DNA from: Liolophura sinensis
Lineage: Eukaryota; Mollusca; Polyplacophora; Chitonida; Chitonidae
Length of the DNA: 60,000 nucleotides
Reading direction: 5' to 3'
NCBI RefSeq assembly: GCF_032854445.1
Contig: NC_088303.1
Span: 11,479,501 to 11,539,500, forward strand
Under the pieces are notes generated by a model. That model searched no databases. It was not told the DNA's origin and saw only the letters and a list, made by a program, of their open reading frames with translations. A program made the position numbers and the translations under genes. Positions 23,966 to 36,870 of the stretch are shown piece by piece; the first letter of the stretch is position 1, and each line of letters opens with the position of its first letter.

Positions 23966-24178
23966 CCTCCATGGATATGTTACATTTGAGGAATACATAT
24001 ATAAATGAACATTCATTGGTTTATTTAATTATTGAATAGTGGCCGCAGAACCAGCCGAGCGAGTGAAATGGATCGGAAGCGGCTGGCCTTTTTACGAGTT
24101 ATCTTAATGATGAAGTATTTATTTGCCACCAGCAGTCATCGGATAACGTTTACCGAACCGTGCATGGGGGCAGTGAAC

Positions 24179-24222
24179 CGGTACCGGAATCGTCACCGGA
24201 ACCGTCACCGGAACCGTCACCA
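24179..24222. repeat. 12-bp repeat GGAACCGTCACC, 3-4 copies
   Basis: CCGGTACCGGAATCGTCACC followed by two exact GGAACCGTCACC units. Confidence 0.85.
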
Positions 24223-25335
24223 TTATTTCCTTCTTATTACCTTAACAGCCTTGGATCAGTAATGTTTCATACGCCTCAGTCTTTCATGATTTGTCACCAG
24301 CCATGAAATAAAGTCAATAAAGGCATTCCAAAATGCAGCAATACTCCTTGGTACAGTACAAAATGTTGACTTCAGTAGGCCTAGAGCTATGGGTCATAAC
24401 GTACCCTCTAATAGTGATAATTTCAAAACTGGTTGTAAACTATTCAAACAAAGACGTGTGCCTGCGCTACTACGCCCTCTTCTGCCAGCGAATAGGTATC
24501 CTGAACTTTCTCTGGTTAGAAAGACTACTCGCAGCATCGCGGAAAATTCATCTCTAATTTCACGCTGAAACGTGGTTTATGTGAGAAAGAAAAACTTTTG
24601 TCATTCAATTTATTAGAATATGGAAATTCTCACCACTCGTTTTGTGCATTTTCTTAATACAATTTTCTTGCATATTTTTTTTAGCCCTTATAATATATAG
24701 GCACTTCAGGATAAAATCCTTTCTTTGAAATAATTTTTGTGGGCGCATACAGTTGTCTCATTGATGCTAATCATTCTGTTTTACACATTATTCAAAATGG
24801 TAATTAACTATTCAAAAAACCTGTAATCTTACGGTAGGTTCGTCCAGCTCGGTTGTTTCGGGCGGTAACCATTCTCTCAGCATCGTTTAGGTTGCAGCAC
24901 AAGGGTGTCTTCGTGAAGATGTCATTCCCACGTGATGTCATCTATATAATGCTGCCTCACTAAAACAGCATGTATACCACGTGTGTTAGATTAATTTTAA
25001 TTTTATGCACAAGTAAAGACACAGAAGTCCGTAGATATTATCTATCCAGTGTTCAAATAAGACCATCACATTCTTGTAATGATTAACGTATGAATAAAGC
25101 GGCACCGGTTTGAAACTGCCTCTGTGTATCCTTGGAATCGTTCAGAACTGGTTGTTAATGAATCTGTAGATCTGTAACGTAAATGGACATTACAGAGTGT
25201 GTAAGTGATTTTTGAATGTGTTGAGTGTTGATGATTGAGATTGGCTGTGGTCGGGAGTAGATGAGTGTTGATGGACGTGAATGGCACGTATGTATGCATA
25301 TGTGTGTGTGTGTATGTATGCATATATGCCTGGGG
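24223..25335. other. Intergenic, nothing recognised except a short GT/ATGC microsatellite
   Basis: A TGTGTGTGTGTGTATGTATG run lies near 25297-25325. No gene seen. Confidence 0.45.
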
Positions 25336-25339
25336 TTTA

Positions 25340-25625
25340 ATGTTGTATTTAAGAATTTTTCAGTAATATGACGATGAGGAGTGCATATATTGTGTCTTCT
25401 TGTGGCAGTGCGAGTTCATGCCGCCAAAGTGCTGTCGCCACTGAAGTATCATGCCGAAGACACCACCCAGTCCTATTATACTGACACCGGGCCAATCAGT
25501 CCTGTTTCCATGATTTACCTCCCAGTGCTGAGCGCCAAGCCAGGCCGCAACACGCACCATTTTCAAAGTCTTTGGTATAACGCGACCCACGTTTGACCCC
25601 GGGGTCTCCCGACGCTCTAATAATA
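25340..25625 (-). mobile_element. SINE, family C
   Basis: On the minus strand it shows AGACTTTGAAAATGGTGCG, GGTGGTGTCTTCGGCATGAT and a tail with CATATTACTGAAAAATTC. It matches the plus-strand copy at 39.06 kb (ACAAAATGG, GGGTGGGGTGTCATG, ATGACTTGAAAATG), diverged. Confidence 0.65.
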
Positions 25626-25639
25626 GGCCACCGGAACAG

Positions 25640-25905
25640 TAGTTGTGAATTGTTGTGGATGATCGTGAATGGGTTTTGATGGGTGTGAATGGGTGTCAAA
25701 AAGTGTTGATGGGTGTTGATGGTTGTCAATGGATGTTAATGGGGGTGATTGTATATCGATGATGGTGAATAGTGGTGGATGGGTGTTAATGGGGGTTGAT
25801 GGGTGTTAATGGGGGTTGATGAGTGTTGATGGATGTGGGTGGGCGTACATGGTTGTGGGTGGGTGTGAATATTTATGGATGAGTGTGGATGGGTGTTGAT
25901 GTAAG
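25640..25905. repeat. ~12-bp minisatellite GATGGGTGTTAA
   Basis: Degenerate GATGGGTGT(T/G)AAT units over about 260 bases. Confidence 0.85.
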
Positions 25906-26124
25906 GAGGGAAGGGCCAGTACCTTGTTTCTGTCATTTCGCAAAACCCCGCTGGTGTTCAGCACAAAGGTTAATAAAAAAAAAATAAAGAAATACATGCG
26001 GCTGCTGTAAACCTTGATAATGATATCCTCATGTTACAATATTGTTTCCTGTAGCTGATCGATCTCACTGTCGAATAAATCTGAGGTGCAGCCGAAATTC
26101 AAAACCACGTTAATAACAACATAA

Positions 26125-27700
26125 AAGAGACCTCACCCAGCCACATCAAAGAAAACATCCCACCCAGCCTTAGTATATGTATACTGACGCTGGACCGACT
26201 TATACCAATCGTCATACCAGTCAACTTATACCAAGCCCCAAACCATCAACAGAGAAAAAATCTTACCCAGCCAGAGTATACTAGCACCGTACCAATCAGT
26301 ATCCCTTTATACCAAGCACCAAACCAGAAACACCAGAGAAAAAGTCCAGGCATGGTATACTGAGGCCGGATCCACCAGTGCTTCGTCTATCTCCGTATAC
26401 GCCAAACCAAAAACATCAAAGAAGACGCCCTAACCACAGTTATACTAACACCGGATCTACCAGTACTTGGACTGTACCATTATACCGAATGCCTTGGCCT
26501 TCGTTGCTTTGGGGGATAGCACGCCAGCGTGGCGCAATAACTTGGGAACTTTCCACTAATACGTTCTCTGTGAGTCAAGCTTATGCTGGTTTCCTCTCTG
26601 GTCGTACGTGAGATGGTCTGCCAGCAACCTGCGGATTGTCGTGGGTTTCCCCAGAGCCCGGCTACCTCCACCATAATGCTGGCCCCCATCGTATAAGTGA
26701 AACATACTTGAGTACAGTGTAAAACACCAATTAAATAAATAAATATACCAAATGCCAAAGCAAAAACACCAGAGAAAAAGTCCCTATCACAGTATACTGA
26801 CCCCGGACGAGCCAGTACTTGGTCTATTCCCTTATGCCAGATACCCATCCCAAAACACTAAAGACGCCCCAGCCAGAGTTTACCGAAACTAGGTCTACCT
26901 GTACTGAGTCTATCCCCTTATACCATAAGACGAACCAAAAACAAGAGAAAAGACGCCCCAGCCACAGTATACTGACACCGGGTCTAACCCTGCTTGGCCT
27001 ATCCCCTTATACCAAACCACGAACCAATAACACCAGAGAAGAAACCCAGCCACTGTACACTGACACTTGATCGATCAGTTCTTGGCGTATCCCCTTATAC
27101 CAAACGCTAAACCCAAAACACCAGAAAAGACGATCTAGACACATTATACTGACACAGGATCTACCTGTTCTGAGTCTATCACCTTATACCAAACGCCAAA
27201 CCAGTAACACCAGAGAAGAAGCCTAGCGACAGTATACTGACACTGGATCGATTAGTTCTTGGCCTATCCCCTTATATCAAAACGCCAAACCAAACAACAC
27301 CAGAGAAGACACCGTAGGTACAGTATACTGAGGCCGGATCTTTATACCAAACTCCAAGTAACCAAAAACATCAGAGAAGACGCGCCAGCCACAGTATACG
27401 GGCACCAGACCGACCAGTACTTAGCCTATCCCCTTATACAAATCACCAAACCAAAAAGACTAGAAAAATAGCCTAGGCAAAGCATACTGACGTCGGATCT
27501 ACCGGTACTTGGCCTATCCCCGTTTACCATACGCCAAACAAAAACCATTCGAGAAGACGCCGCAGCCACGCTATACTGACACCGGGCTGACTAGTACTTG
27601 CTCTATTCGCTTATACCAAACACCACACCAAAAACACCAGAACTGACGCCTCAGGCATAGGATACTGACACGGGACCTAGATGTACTTTGGCTTGTTTTG
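26125..27700. repeat. ~89-bp degenerate minisatellite, about 15 copies, split by a SINE
   Basis: Unit: CCCCTTATACCAAACGCCAA, ACCAAAAACACCAGAGAAGA, CGCCCCAGCCACAGTATACT, GACACCGGATCTACCAGTAC, TTGGCCTAT. Divergence between copies is much higher than in the 88-bp satellite, so the array is older. Confidence 0.88.
26481..26756 (+). mobile_element. SINE, family A, diverged full-length copy inside the 89-bp array
   Basis: The element is at 26494-26743, with head GGCCTTCGTTGCTTTGGGGG, core CTGCGGATTGTCGTGGGTTT and tail ACAGTGTAAAACACCAATTA. Flanks TATACCGAATGCC (26481-26493) and TATACCAAATGCC (26744-26756) are a 13-bp duplication with one mismatch. Confidence 0.82.
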
Positions 27701-27949
27701 GATGACAAATGCCCTTTCTGGTTTGATCTTTCTCCATACTTGATCAAAATACAAATCAGTCCATGACATTTTCATTAATTTAGCGTTATGTTCCGTCCTC
27801 TGTCGATTCACAACTTCTTATTTCCTCAAAACCATTGGAATGTAAGATTTTAGCTGACGATTTTTCCGAGTACGATCATTTTGATGAAGCTCCCTACACA
27901 ACAGTTTACCGACCATTAGAGCTCTTATTAAATCTGTGTAATTAGGTTA

Positions 27950-28265
27950 TTGTGACAGGCAACATTTTCCATTCGCAAGGTTTACAGTGACGCTGTCAAG
28001 GTCTGACGTAAGGCTGATTGATGTCACAGTGAGGTAGCTAACAATAGAGGTCAGGCTGATCGGCATCACGATAACGCATTTAACGTCTGACGTAAGGTGT
28101 CACAGTGACACGACTAACACCTGGCGTAAGGGTTGTGGTTGTCTACATAACGCGGCCAGCATCTGACGTGAGACTTGTAGGTGTCACAGTGATACGGCTA
28201 AATTCTGACGTAAGACTGGTGGGTGGCATAATGACAGGGCTAACGTCGAGCGTAAGGCTCATGGG
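27950..28265. repeat. ~50-bp degenerate minisatellite, about 6 copies
   Basis: Copies of GGCTAACxTCTGACGTAAGG with TTGTxGGTGTCACAGTGATA. Confidence 0.75.
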
Positions 28266-28985
28266 ATAAAAGATAACATATAACATAAAGATATGACTAT
28301 GACAAAGCTATCTGTGCATAAAATAAGGGTAGTGTTTACAATCTGAAACAAAGGCATATCACAATCGAGATACATTAATGGGGCACCGGCAGATTTTCCT
28401 CTCACAAAAAGTGGCTCTAGTGTGATATAGGACGTGCACGTCACAAGTCTTTTGTTGCGCGACGCAAAACATATTGCGTGCTGCGGTTTCATCTGTGACG
28501 TATATGGTCTACCCAATGTGATGTCGCGCTGTTGACACTAATGTGGAATGTGCAGTGTCACTGAAATGACACTTCGGGCTTCCCACTTCCGGCTTCTGCC
28601 GATATGCCATACAACATACGACACAGCCTACATGAACTATCGCACAGAAGATTGAAAACGGAAACCGGTCCGTATGAAATCATTTGAGACATCCGTCAGT
28701 ATGACATAAAAATTATCATTATCTTAGGATTAACACAAATATTTTTCGTGGCATCTACAGCCGATGCTTAGTCCGAATCGGCTGAATTCCGCATCGCCTG
28801 GAAAATGATGAACGAGTGGATTTCCAATCATAAAAAAACGGTTACATTCACCAATAAATACTTTCGAAACCGTGAAAGTGACATGATTAAAAAAAAGGTA
28901 AATATAGAAAAAAAATAACAGCACAAATTTTACAGCTTTTTATTTTTTTTATTACTATTTATTATTTTTTTTTTTTTTGAAGTAA
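28266..28985. other. Intergenic; poly(T)-rich stretch at 28935-28980
   Basis: No gene recognised. The T-run reads TTTTTATTTTTTTTATTACT and continues. Confidence 0.5.
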
Positions 28986-28989
28986 GTTG

Positions 28990-29185
28990 TTTGCTCGACT
29001 CGTAAAGACCTCGTGTGCACGAGATAACTGGCCAATAGAAATGCATAATCATGTCATGGGCACGAGATCTTTGTTAAGTAGTGAGTATGAGATCATTGTT
29101 AAGTCGTGTGCACTATACATCATTTATCTTGTGCTCTCGAGAACTTTATTACGTCCTGCGCACGAGATCTTTATTATGTTATAAT
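28990..29185. repeat. Degenerate repeat of TCGTGxGCACGAGATCTTTRTTA
   Basis: Four or five imperfect copies of GTGCACGAGATCTTTGTTAA over 190 bases. Confidence 0.5.
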
Positions 29186-29533
29186 TATTATACGGCTCAG
29201 TTCTAATATGAATGGTGCGCCCACTTGTCGGTTTTATTAGCCTACAAACACGCTAACTTGGGTCTGAAAATTGTACTTGCAGTCAGCTACATGTATACTG
29301 TTGTAATGACAGGCGAATCCGACAGATTTCCCGTGGAAGCTGAACTGAGCTGAGGAGGAATTTGGTCAGGGACCGGGAGAGAAAAGAAGTGGAAAAAAGA
29401 AAAGGAAGTCATTACCCTACAAAGTACATGGCAATGGGTATCCATAAACATCACAAAGGTGTCGGATCTTTGATTTCATCTTGTTTTAAATAATGAACCA
29501 GATGCAACTAGTACCCACTCATACCCCGAGTGT

Positions 29534-29686
29534 TAATAGACAGGCAACCTGTGGATAGTCATGGGCTTCCACCCGGGCCTTGGCCGGTTTCTTCCCCACC
29601 ATAATGCTGGCTGCCGTCGTATAAGTAAAATATTCTTGAGTACGGCGTTAAACACCAATCAAATAAATAGATAAATAATAGACAGG
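29534..29686 (+). mobile_element. SINE, family A, 5'-truncated
   Basis: The element is at 29545-29675 (CAACCTGTGGATAGTCATGG to AATAAATAGATAAA), flanked by TAATAGACAGG at 29534-29544 and 29676-29686. Confidence 0.85.
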
Positions 29687-31725
29687 TACCATGTCACCTT
29701 TATTGAAGAATGCGCGTACACGTTTTCCCCCTGACGCTTTGATTTCTAGCTGGCGGATAAAAAAAAATGCTTCTGTTTTGAGGGAGAGCACCGCAAGCTG
29801 TTATATGGTACGAAATGGCGATTGGCGAAGCTCGATGTGTTGAGGTTTGTCTAAATCACGTAAAGTCAGAATGGCATTTGTCTTAGGCCTAAGAGAACCG
29901 TGTTTTGTGTCGTACAGCCCGGACAGTTCACCCGAAACAATACACTGTCCTACTTTAGTAAGTGCGTTATTGTGACATAAGTGTAGTGTTAAGCGCTCAA
30001 ACAACAACCCAATACCCATGAATTCAACTGAATAATCTTTAGCCGACCGAGTTTTAAAACGTCTTTATCTCGCTGTCTCGCCCTATGTTAGAAAGGCCGA
30101 GGTAACGAGGTAGCGAGTTGTAAGCTTCCATAGAAAGCTGCCATCCGCCACCAAATGTGTTACCTTGAGTAAAGAAAATGCTTCACACAGCTCCGCCCTT
30201 GAACTGTCCAACTCACGAGTATTGTTTGTCAGTATTGTTAAAAAATGACAAACCAAATTTTCGTTTTATTTGTTCACTAGCAAACTGTGGTCTTGCTAAA
30301 TGATAATATGATATCGCTAAAAAAAAATGCCAATTTAACACGTAGGGTGAAATCAGTCTATATTATTGATTGCTTGATCCTTTGATCATCTTATTTTTAA
30401 TGACTGGTCGATGATCTTTTGTTCAGTCGTTCGATAAGTTGGCCTTATATAACCACGATTTGATCGACAAGCAAGTAGCTACAGGCAATGTTTAAAATAG
30501 AATAAGTGCCAGTTCATCTCTCCTCAGGAAAATGCATTTATTTGATCACACGTTTAGCAGTTTTAGAAAGGAAAAATTGAGACGTCCTTGGAAGGTTATT
30601 AAAAATGACATCTATAAATGAACTTAAATTATTCTATGCAGCCAGAAGAAATTGGGGGATTTACATGGTTGACCCTGTAATAAATCTGCAGTGGTATTCA
30701 TTGGGTGGGAGAATGAATTCTTATACACGTTTAACCAAGCGTAAAAAAAGACGGGAAGAGAATGTACTATTAGCATACTAGAACCATCTACCATTGATGT
30801 TATTGAAGATTTTGGCAAGAAGTAAGACAGTACATATTGACAATACGTCAAATAATTGATCTTGCTGTCCATTTACTCTCTGGATCAAAGTTTAATTGTC
30901 ACATAAGCTGACGGGAATAAAGGCTGACTGAGTGCTCATTGCTATTCCATAGCAATGATCAAGGAATGCCTCCATCTGAAGAATTCCAAAAAGTCAGAGC
31001 TTCAAAGAATACGATGATACCATCATTATGTTTTATTATTTTTGCCTCACTTTTCCTACCACTCTTTTCACCGAGCATTTAGCTTTCATCTCCGATCTAA
31101 CATTCCCGATACCAAGGTATAGATAGTTCAAACAGAAAGTATCTAGAGGCCTTCCGGACGCCATCATATTGACAGGAACAGTGAAAGATAGATTATTCAC
31201 TTAACAACTGGGTGCAATCCCCTTAGTCACGTACCACAGTGTCATCTGGCCAATTAAAATAAAATTTGATGTCACCTAGCGTAGGGTGTGTAAACGAGTA
31301 CATTAGATCAAACTTTTTAGCTAATAAACCATATGATATTATTTCAAGAAACCCAATATGGAGTTTCCAAGGGTTATTACGTGAATAAGAAATCCAATGA
31401 TGAACCAATATTTAATTAAATTACTTAGAGGTGTAGTTAAAATTCATTCTGCACAATAAACAAAACCCACCTAATGATCACATTTCCATTATGTCCTTAA
31501 ACAACATGGGATGTGGCTGTAGTGAGAAGTATGCGGTGTATGAAATAAATTTATTTCACACTAGATGTAGATGTGATGGCGCAAAAAATAACTCCTTGCA
31601 CATTGACGTGTTAAGGATTATCGGAAGGACGGTCATTTTGGGGCAAAATAAGCTTGATAGAATTTAATGTCGAAACAACAACATATAGGCTACATTAATC
31701 GGTTGTTCGGCCTCTTTCGCTATCA
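29687..31725. other. Intergenic, nothing recognised
   Basis: Short open frames only, none with a known domain. Confidence 0.45.
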
Positions 31726-32374
31726 CCGACATTGCCTGATAGTACAGTGACTTTACACTACTTGTTCCCCGCGTGGGGTCTCCGGGGTGAAAAGAATAGG
31801 ACCTCAGCACTCCAGGCAAGCTTGTCGTGTAAAGCGACTAACCTAGAACTCTCCCGTGTGAGTCCGGTGGATATAATTGGCTCATATCTTTTCGGTTTGT
31901 GTGAGAAGCAACCGAGGAGCGACCTTTTTGCCCTGGGTTGCAACCGGTAATAGGGGATGATGGGGTCCTGGTGGTTGAAGACGGGTAAGTCTTACATGAC
32001 CTTTACGCCCAACACTCCACTTACTTCTCTACAGGCAGGCGGTCGGGGTGGGCCCGCTCCGATCAATCAGCTGGTCACGGTAGTCTAGATATATGAACAT
32101 ACCATTTTGGTGAATTTCATGGTGACCTTAATTACTATTTTCATGTTGGTGACGTTTTTCAATGTCTGAACGGGGGCCGTAGGGTCAATCGAGTGGGTTG
32201 TTTCTTTTAAACTCGACCTGTTCGAGTATGAGTGAAAAATCCACAGTATCGAGGATAAGGTGGAATTGTCGTCTCTCTTTCTGCTGGATACTCGCAGGAA
32301 GGATTTTCGTCAAAACTGAAACTCCAGGGCGGCTGAGAAACATAGCGCTATGATTTCTTATCTCTCTATTTGTT

Positions 32375-33350
32375 ATGTCTTCCAGATGTATATCTTCCAG
32401 TGTTCCAACTATACTTACTACAGATTCCTCTCAGTCTGCTTCTAGAAGTGATGCAAGAAAGAGGAAAAGCCATGCCATTTTAGATACAAAATTAGTAAAA
32501 CTTGATTTCTTGATACTATCCACGAAAAGGACTGACCACCCAGCTACTAACATTAAAGCAATTGCCTTAGGCAAATCTATTAAAGGCTACGTTGGCGATG
32601 TGAAACACTTCATAAACCTTCTCTCTGGTGATGTGCGGACCGAGTATTACAGAAAACAGCAGGCTGTTAATCTGCTTTCCCTGACAAATGGTACGAATAT
32701 CCCTTTCTTGGTATCACCCCTTGGACGGTAACCAAGGAGTGACTGGGGACAGAGATGGTGATTTGGATTATCTGTCAGAGGTGGAAATTTGCCTGGAATT
32801 ATGATCCCAAGGAGTAACTAATGTCAGACGTTTTACATCAAAATGAGATGATAAAATTTTTAAACTCAATACTTATATGGTGAGTTTCAATAAAACTTCA
32901 CTTCCGTCATCTATTCTCATTGGTCTTCATAGTGTTCGAGTAAATCCCTACATACCAAATCCTACTCCTTGTTTTGGATGTCAGAAATTCGGACACGGTA
33001 AGGGCCAATGCAAGAATAAGGTTGTCTGTTTTCCGTGTTCAGAGGAGGGCCATAAGGGCTTCGACTGCAGAAACAGTGTGAAGTGTTTGAACTGCAACGG
33101 AGACCACATGGCATGTTCTCGAGATTGCCCGATATATGTAATATTTTATACAAAGAAGAACGGACACTGACAGTCTCCTCTGTTGATCTTTTAGATGCAT
33201 CCTATGCCAGTGTGCTCAAGAAAATGTCCACCTCTGTTGGCACCCAGACTGCCAAAACTTGGCCCATGTGCACAGACAAACCGATTCCCTCCTGTGACCC
33301 GTCATCCAAGTTATCTGCTCGTAGCACCATTTCTACTCAGACGTAGATAT
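32375..33350 (+). pseudogene. LINE ORF1 (Gag-like) remnant with three CCHC zinc knuckles
   Basis: The N-terminal part ends near NLLSLTNGTNIPF (32731). After stops and a frame change it resumes at 32877 (NTYMVSFNKTSLPSSI just before). Knuckles: CFGCQKFGHGKGQC and CFPCSEEGHKGFDC (both CX2CX4HX4C), then CLNCNGDHMACSRDC (CX2CX3HX6C). Such proteins bind the element's RNA. Broken by at least one frameshift and several stops. Confidence 0.85.
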
Positions 33351-33639
33351 GTAGAAACTTTAAATATTATAACGAAAGCATCTACTAAAACAGTTAATAC
33401 TGGTAATGTTGATAAATCAAATAACTCCCTCTAAGGCCACTACACATCCGGTTCAAACTTTTAATAAGTTTGGATCGTTGGAGGATAATGTTCCTTCGAC
33501 ATCCGAAACGAACGTGATGTATACAACACCCTCACCAGGGAGATCTTCCAGCCGTTCTCCACCGAAGGGTCGTCCATGGTTCAAATACAATGAGAAGTCT
33601 CCTATATGTCCCCTTCCATAATGTCTACATAGGAAAAAT

Positions 33640-34287
33640 AACACGATGGAGTTGTCGAGATTTTAATGTACATTTTCTTGAAATCTATTCCAATCATTAA
33701 ATCATATTTCCCTTCGTCGTCAAGAAACTCACCTGAAAACATTTGACAAAGATAAAATAACCCTTATAAATCATTCACTTTATAGTACCTTTTAAATGAA
33801 GAAGAGCGAGCTACAGGCGGCTCCTCTGTCTTCATAAATAACAATATCATTCACAGTCCTGTTGCTCTGGATACGGAGCTTCCGGTCTGTGGCCGTGCGT
33901 GTTTCATTGTCCGAAACAATCATATTGTGTTCGGTGTATATTCCTTCGAGCACACATTTGTCTGCTTCCCATTTACATAATTTAAAAGAACAATTACCTG
34001 AACCGTTTATAATAATGGGAGATTTTAATTCCCATAACCCATGGGACAGTAATAATATAAATGATAAGGCCAGAATAGTAAAAGACTTTTTATCAAAGGA
34101 GGAACTGTGTTATTTCAATGATGGTTCAAATACCTGTTCAGATTTGGGTAATGGCACTTTTTCTGCTATCGATCTCACTATCACTGGTCCATCACTTCTA
34201 CCTGATTTTTCTTGGAAAGTGCATGATGATCTTTGTGGTAGTGACCATTTTCGTCTTATCCTAGAACATAACACTTCTAATTCTTAA
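33640..34287 (+). pseudogene. LINE AP-like endonuclease remnant
   Basis: The start (TRWSCRDFNVHFLEI) is followed by stops. The later part is open from 33862 with IIMGDFNSHNPWD and GSDHFRLIL, the catalytic D/N and D-H motifs of the exonuclease-endonuclease-phosphatase fold that nicks target DNA. The first catalytic region is degraded. Confidence 0.83.
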
Positions 34288-34418
34288 GAACGGGAAGCTA
34301 GGTGGAAATTCGACAAAGTAGATTGGATCGATTTGAGATCACTCCAGAGACTCTCAATGCAGCAGATGATCGTGTACTAAAATTTAATGAGCCTGTTTTA
34401 CGAGCTGCTCATAGAAAT

Positions 34419-34596
34419 ATCCTTAAGTCTCCGGCCGTAAGTGGGAAGGTCTGCCAGCAACCTGCGGATGGTCGTGGGTTTCCCCTGGGCTCTGCCCGGT
34501 TTCCACCCACCATAATGCTGGCGCCGTCGTATAAGTGAAATATTCTTGAGTACGGCGTAAAACACCAATCAAAAAAAAAAAAAAAAAATCCTTAAG
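34419..34596 (+). mobile_element. SINE, family A, 5'-truncated, nested in the LINE
   Basis: The element is at 34428-34587, from TCTCCGGCCGTAAGTGGGAA to a pure A tail (18 A) instead of the usual AAAT tail. A 9-bp duplication ATCCTTAAG lies at 34419-34427 and 34588-34596. Confidence 0.9.
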
Positions 34597-35039
34597 ACCT
34601 CGACAAACCCAAAATCCAAAAGTAAACTCTGGTATGATAATAACTGTCGTAAGCCATAAAGGACCGAAAAAAGGCTGAGCGCTGTTCCAATCATTGTCCC
34701 GATAATTATTTAAGCCAGGCTCGTATTTTTAGAGCCAGGTCTCGTCGATTACTTAAGGTAAAATAATAATAATGTTGGCGGAAATTCGTTTCAGGAGTTA
34801 CGTCAAAAACACCCACGCAGAAGTTCTGGAATATGGTTCAGAAACTTAAGGGCAAATATAATAGAGCTAAAGTTCGACATTAAAAATACGTCTCCTGTCA
34901 GTATAGCTAGTAGGCTCGCTGGAACAATATCTCAGAACCCTCTTCTGAGAATTATTCTTCAGAGTTTCAGCAGATTAAAAATCATAACAAAGGGAAAATA
35001 AAATAGTCGTTTTCTTCAAAAAATATGGAAAACTATATT

Positions 35040-35900
35040 AAACTGTTTAGTATTGATGAACTGAAAACTGCATTTAGAAAGGCTCAGGATACTGCATGTG
35101 GGCCTGATAACATTTATTTTATGCTTCTACATCATTTACCACCTGGGCCACTAGGACGTATTTGATAATATTTGGATAACTGGTAATTTTCCACCCTCGT
35201 GGAGGGAGGTGTGTCTTGTCCTGGGTCCAAAACAGGGCAATGATCATAATGATCCGTCTAATTACCGTCCTATAGCTCTTACCAGCTGTGTCTGTAAGAC
35301 TATGAAAAGGGTGATAAATGATGGACTTGTTTGACTTCTTGAAACCAATAAGTTACTTTCTAATGTACAGTGTGGTTTTCGTCAAGGTGGATCAACTTTA
35401 GATCACCTTGTACGATTTGAACCTTTTATTCGTGATGGTTGTGTTCATAACAAGCATGTGGTGTTGATATTTTTTGACCTTGAAAAAGCATTCGACACTA
35501 CATGGAAATATGGAATTCTGAAAGATCTTTCAGATGAGTCTGAAAGGTCGCTTATCACTATTTATCTCTGAATTCTTACCTGATGGTCAGTTTGAAGTAC
35601 GGTGGAGTCCATTCTTTCTGACTCCTATGAGCATGACATGGGTGCTCCTCAGGGCAGTATATTATCGCCAGTATTGTTTAGCATAAAAATAAATAGCTTA
35701 GCCAAAACATTAATGTCTAACACAGAGGGTTTTCATGTGGATGTTTCCCTTATACGCTACCGCGCTAAAAATATGAATAACATCGAACGTCAGCTGCAGG
35801 GTTTTAGGTTTTCAATATCTACACCGTTGGTAAGCATTTCTGTAATAGAAGAACATTTCATCTAAACAGATTAAGATTGTTTGGTGAAACTAAATATTTG
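35040..35900 (+). pseudogene. LINE reverse transcriptase remnant
   Basis: Recognisable blocks: FPPSWREVCLVLGPKQGNDH, NYRPIALTSCVCK, QCGFRQGGSTLDHLVRF, FFDLEKAFDTTWKYGILKDL, then in another frame GAPQGSILSPVLFSIKINSL and YRAKNMNNIERQLQ. The catalytic YxDD box should fall just before YRAKN, but the sequence there reads HVDVSLI, so the second aspartate is lost. Several stops and frameshifts. Confidence 0.87.
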
Positions 35901-36273
35901 GGTATAATATTTGATAATAAATTCTCTTTTATACCCCGTACAAAAACAATTAAAGCTAAATTTACAAAGGCTCTCGAAATAAATAAGATCGTGTCTAGCA
36001 GTGATTGGGGTGTTGACCGATCTATTTTATTAAACCCATCTTTGGTAAGATGACAGACAATGGGTCCGTCATTTACGGTTCCACAAGGATATCGTACCTT
36101 AAAATATTGGTTAATGTCCACCACCAGGATCTGAAGCTCAGACGTGGTGCTTTGAGAACCTCACCAGTAGATACTTTAAACATAGAGGCAATGAGCCTTC
36201 CTTTATAATCGACGTATTAAACTGAGCCTTCAATATACTACAGAGCTTAAAACTCATCCAACAAACGCAGACT

Positions 36274-36744
36274 GTGTTTTCAACTCATTATATCTCGATA
36301 AATTTATTAAGTGTCCGAAGAAGATCCCTTTGTTTGGCCTTCGTATACGGGATCATATTCTGGAAAACAACATCAAAGCTAGAGGATATAGCTCCGGTGT
36401 CTTTTCCGGAGTCTTTTCCCTGGCTTCTTCCACAACCCAAATTAATATTTGATTTACGCACACATAATAAATCTAATACAAATCCTCTAATAATTCAGGA
36501 ACATTTTGCAGAAATTAAGGCTAATTATCCGGATTATATAAAATTTATATATACTGATCGGTCAAAGGATGGAAACAGAGTTGCGTCTGCGGCTTCTGGA
36601 AACTTTTATATGTACTCGAAAGTATCAACTTTTGTTGACAGGAAGAATGTAACCGATTGTCTCCTCCAGACGCATACATCAGTAGGACTAATTAAAGCAA
36701 ATTTTAACCAGCACTTCATTGTTGCTTGGCGTATCTCTGGGTGA
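36274..36744 (+). pseudogene. LINE C-terminal region with RNase H remnant
   Basis: YIKFIYTDRSKDGNRVASAA resembles the first RNase H motif (YTDGSK), with glycine changed to arginine. No later RNase H motifs are legible. Confidence 0.6.
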
Positions 36745-36870
36745 TACAGTCTTGGTGTCCGTCAAGTCTTGACAATACCTGCAAATGGCCGCGAAACAAC
36801 GTTCAAGGGCCGCAGAAGACTGCCTGCCATTAATTATGTTTAACCAGGCTGGGGGCGAAGAAAACGTCTG

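Larger units (their letters stand above)
31730..36870 (+). mobile_element. Decayed non-LTR retrotransposon (LINE), I-superfamily-like
   Basis: Order of parts: probable 5' UTR (31730-32370), ORF1 with zinc knuckles (32375-33350), AP-type endonuclease (about 33640-34287), reverse transcriptase (about 35060-35900) and an RNase H remnant (about 36450-36744). This order, with three CCHC knuckles and an RNase H, fits the I/Nimb-like LINE group as I know it; the clade is inference. There are many stops and frame changes, so it is not autonomous. The 3' end is not sharply defined. It carries a nested SINE at 34428-34587. Confidence 0.85.

Noticed and set aside
32962-33170. CCHC zinc-knuckle protein as a cellular or viral Gag gene.
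   Set aside because: It is followed on the same strand by endonuclease and reverse transcriptase of LINE type with no LTRs, so it is LINE ORF1.
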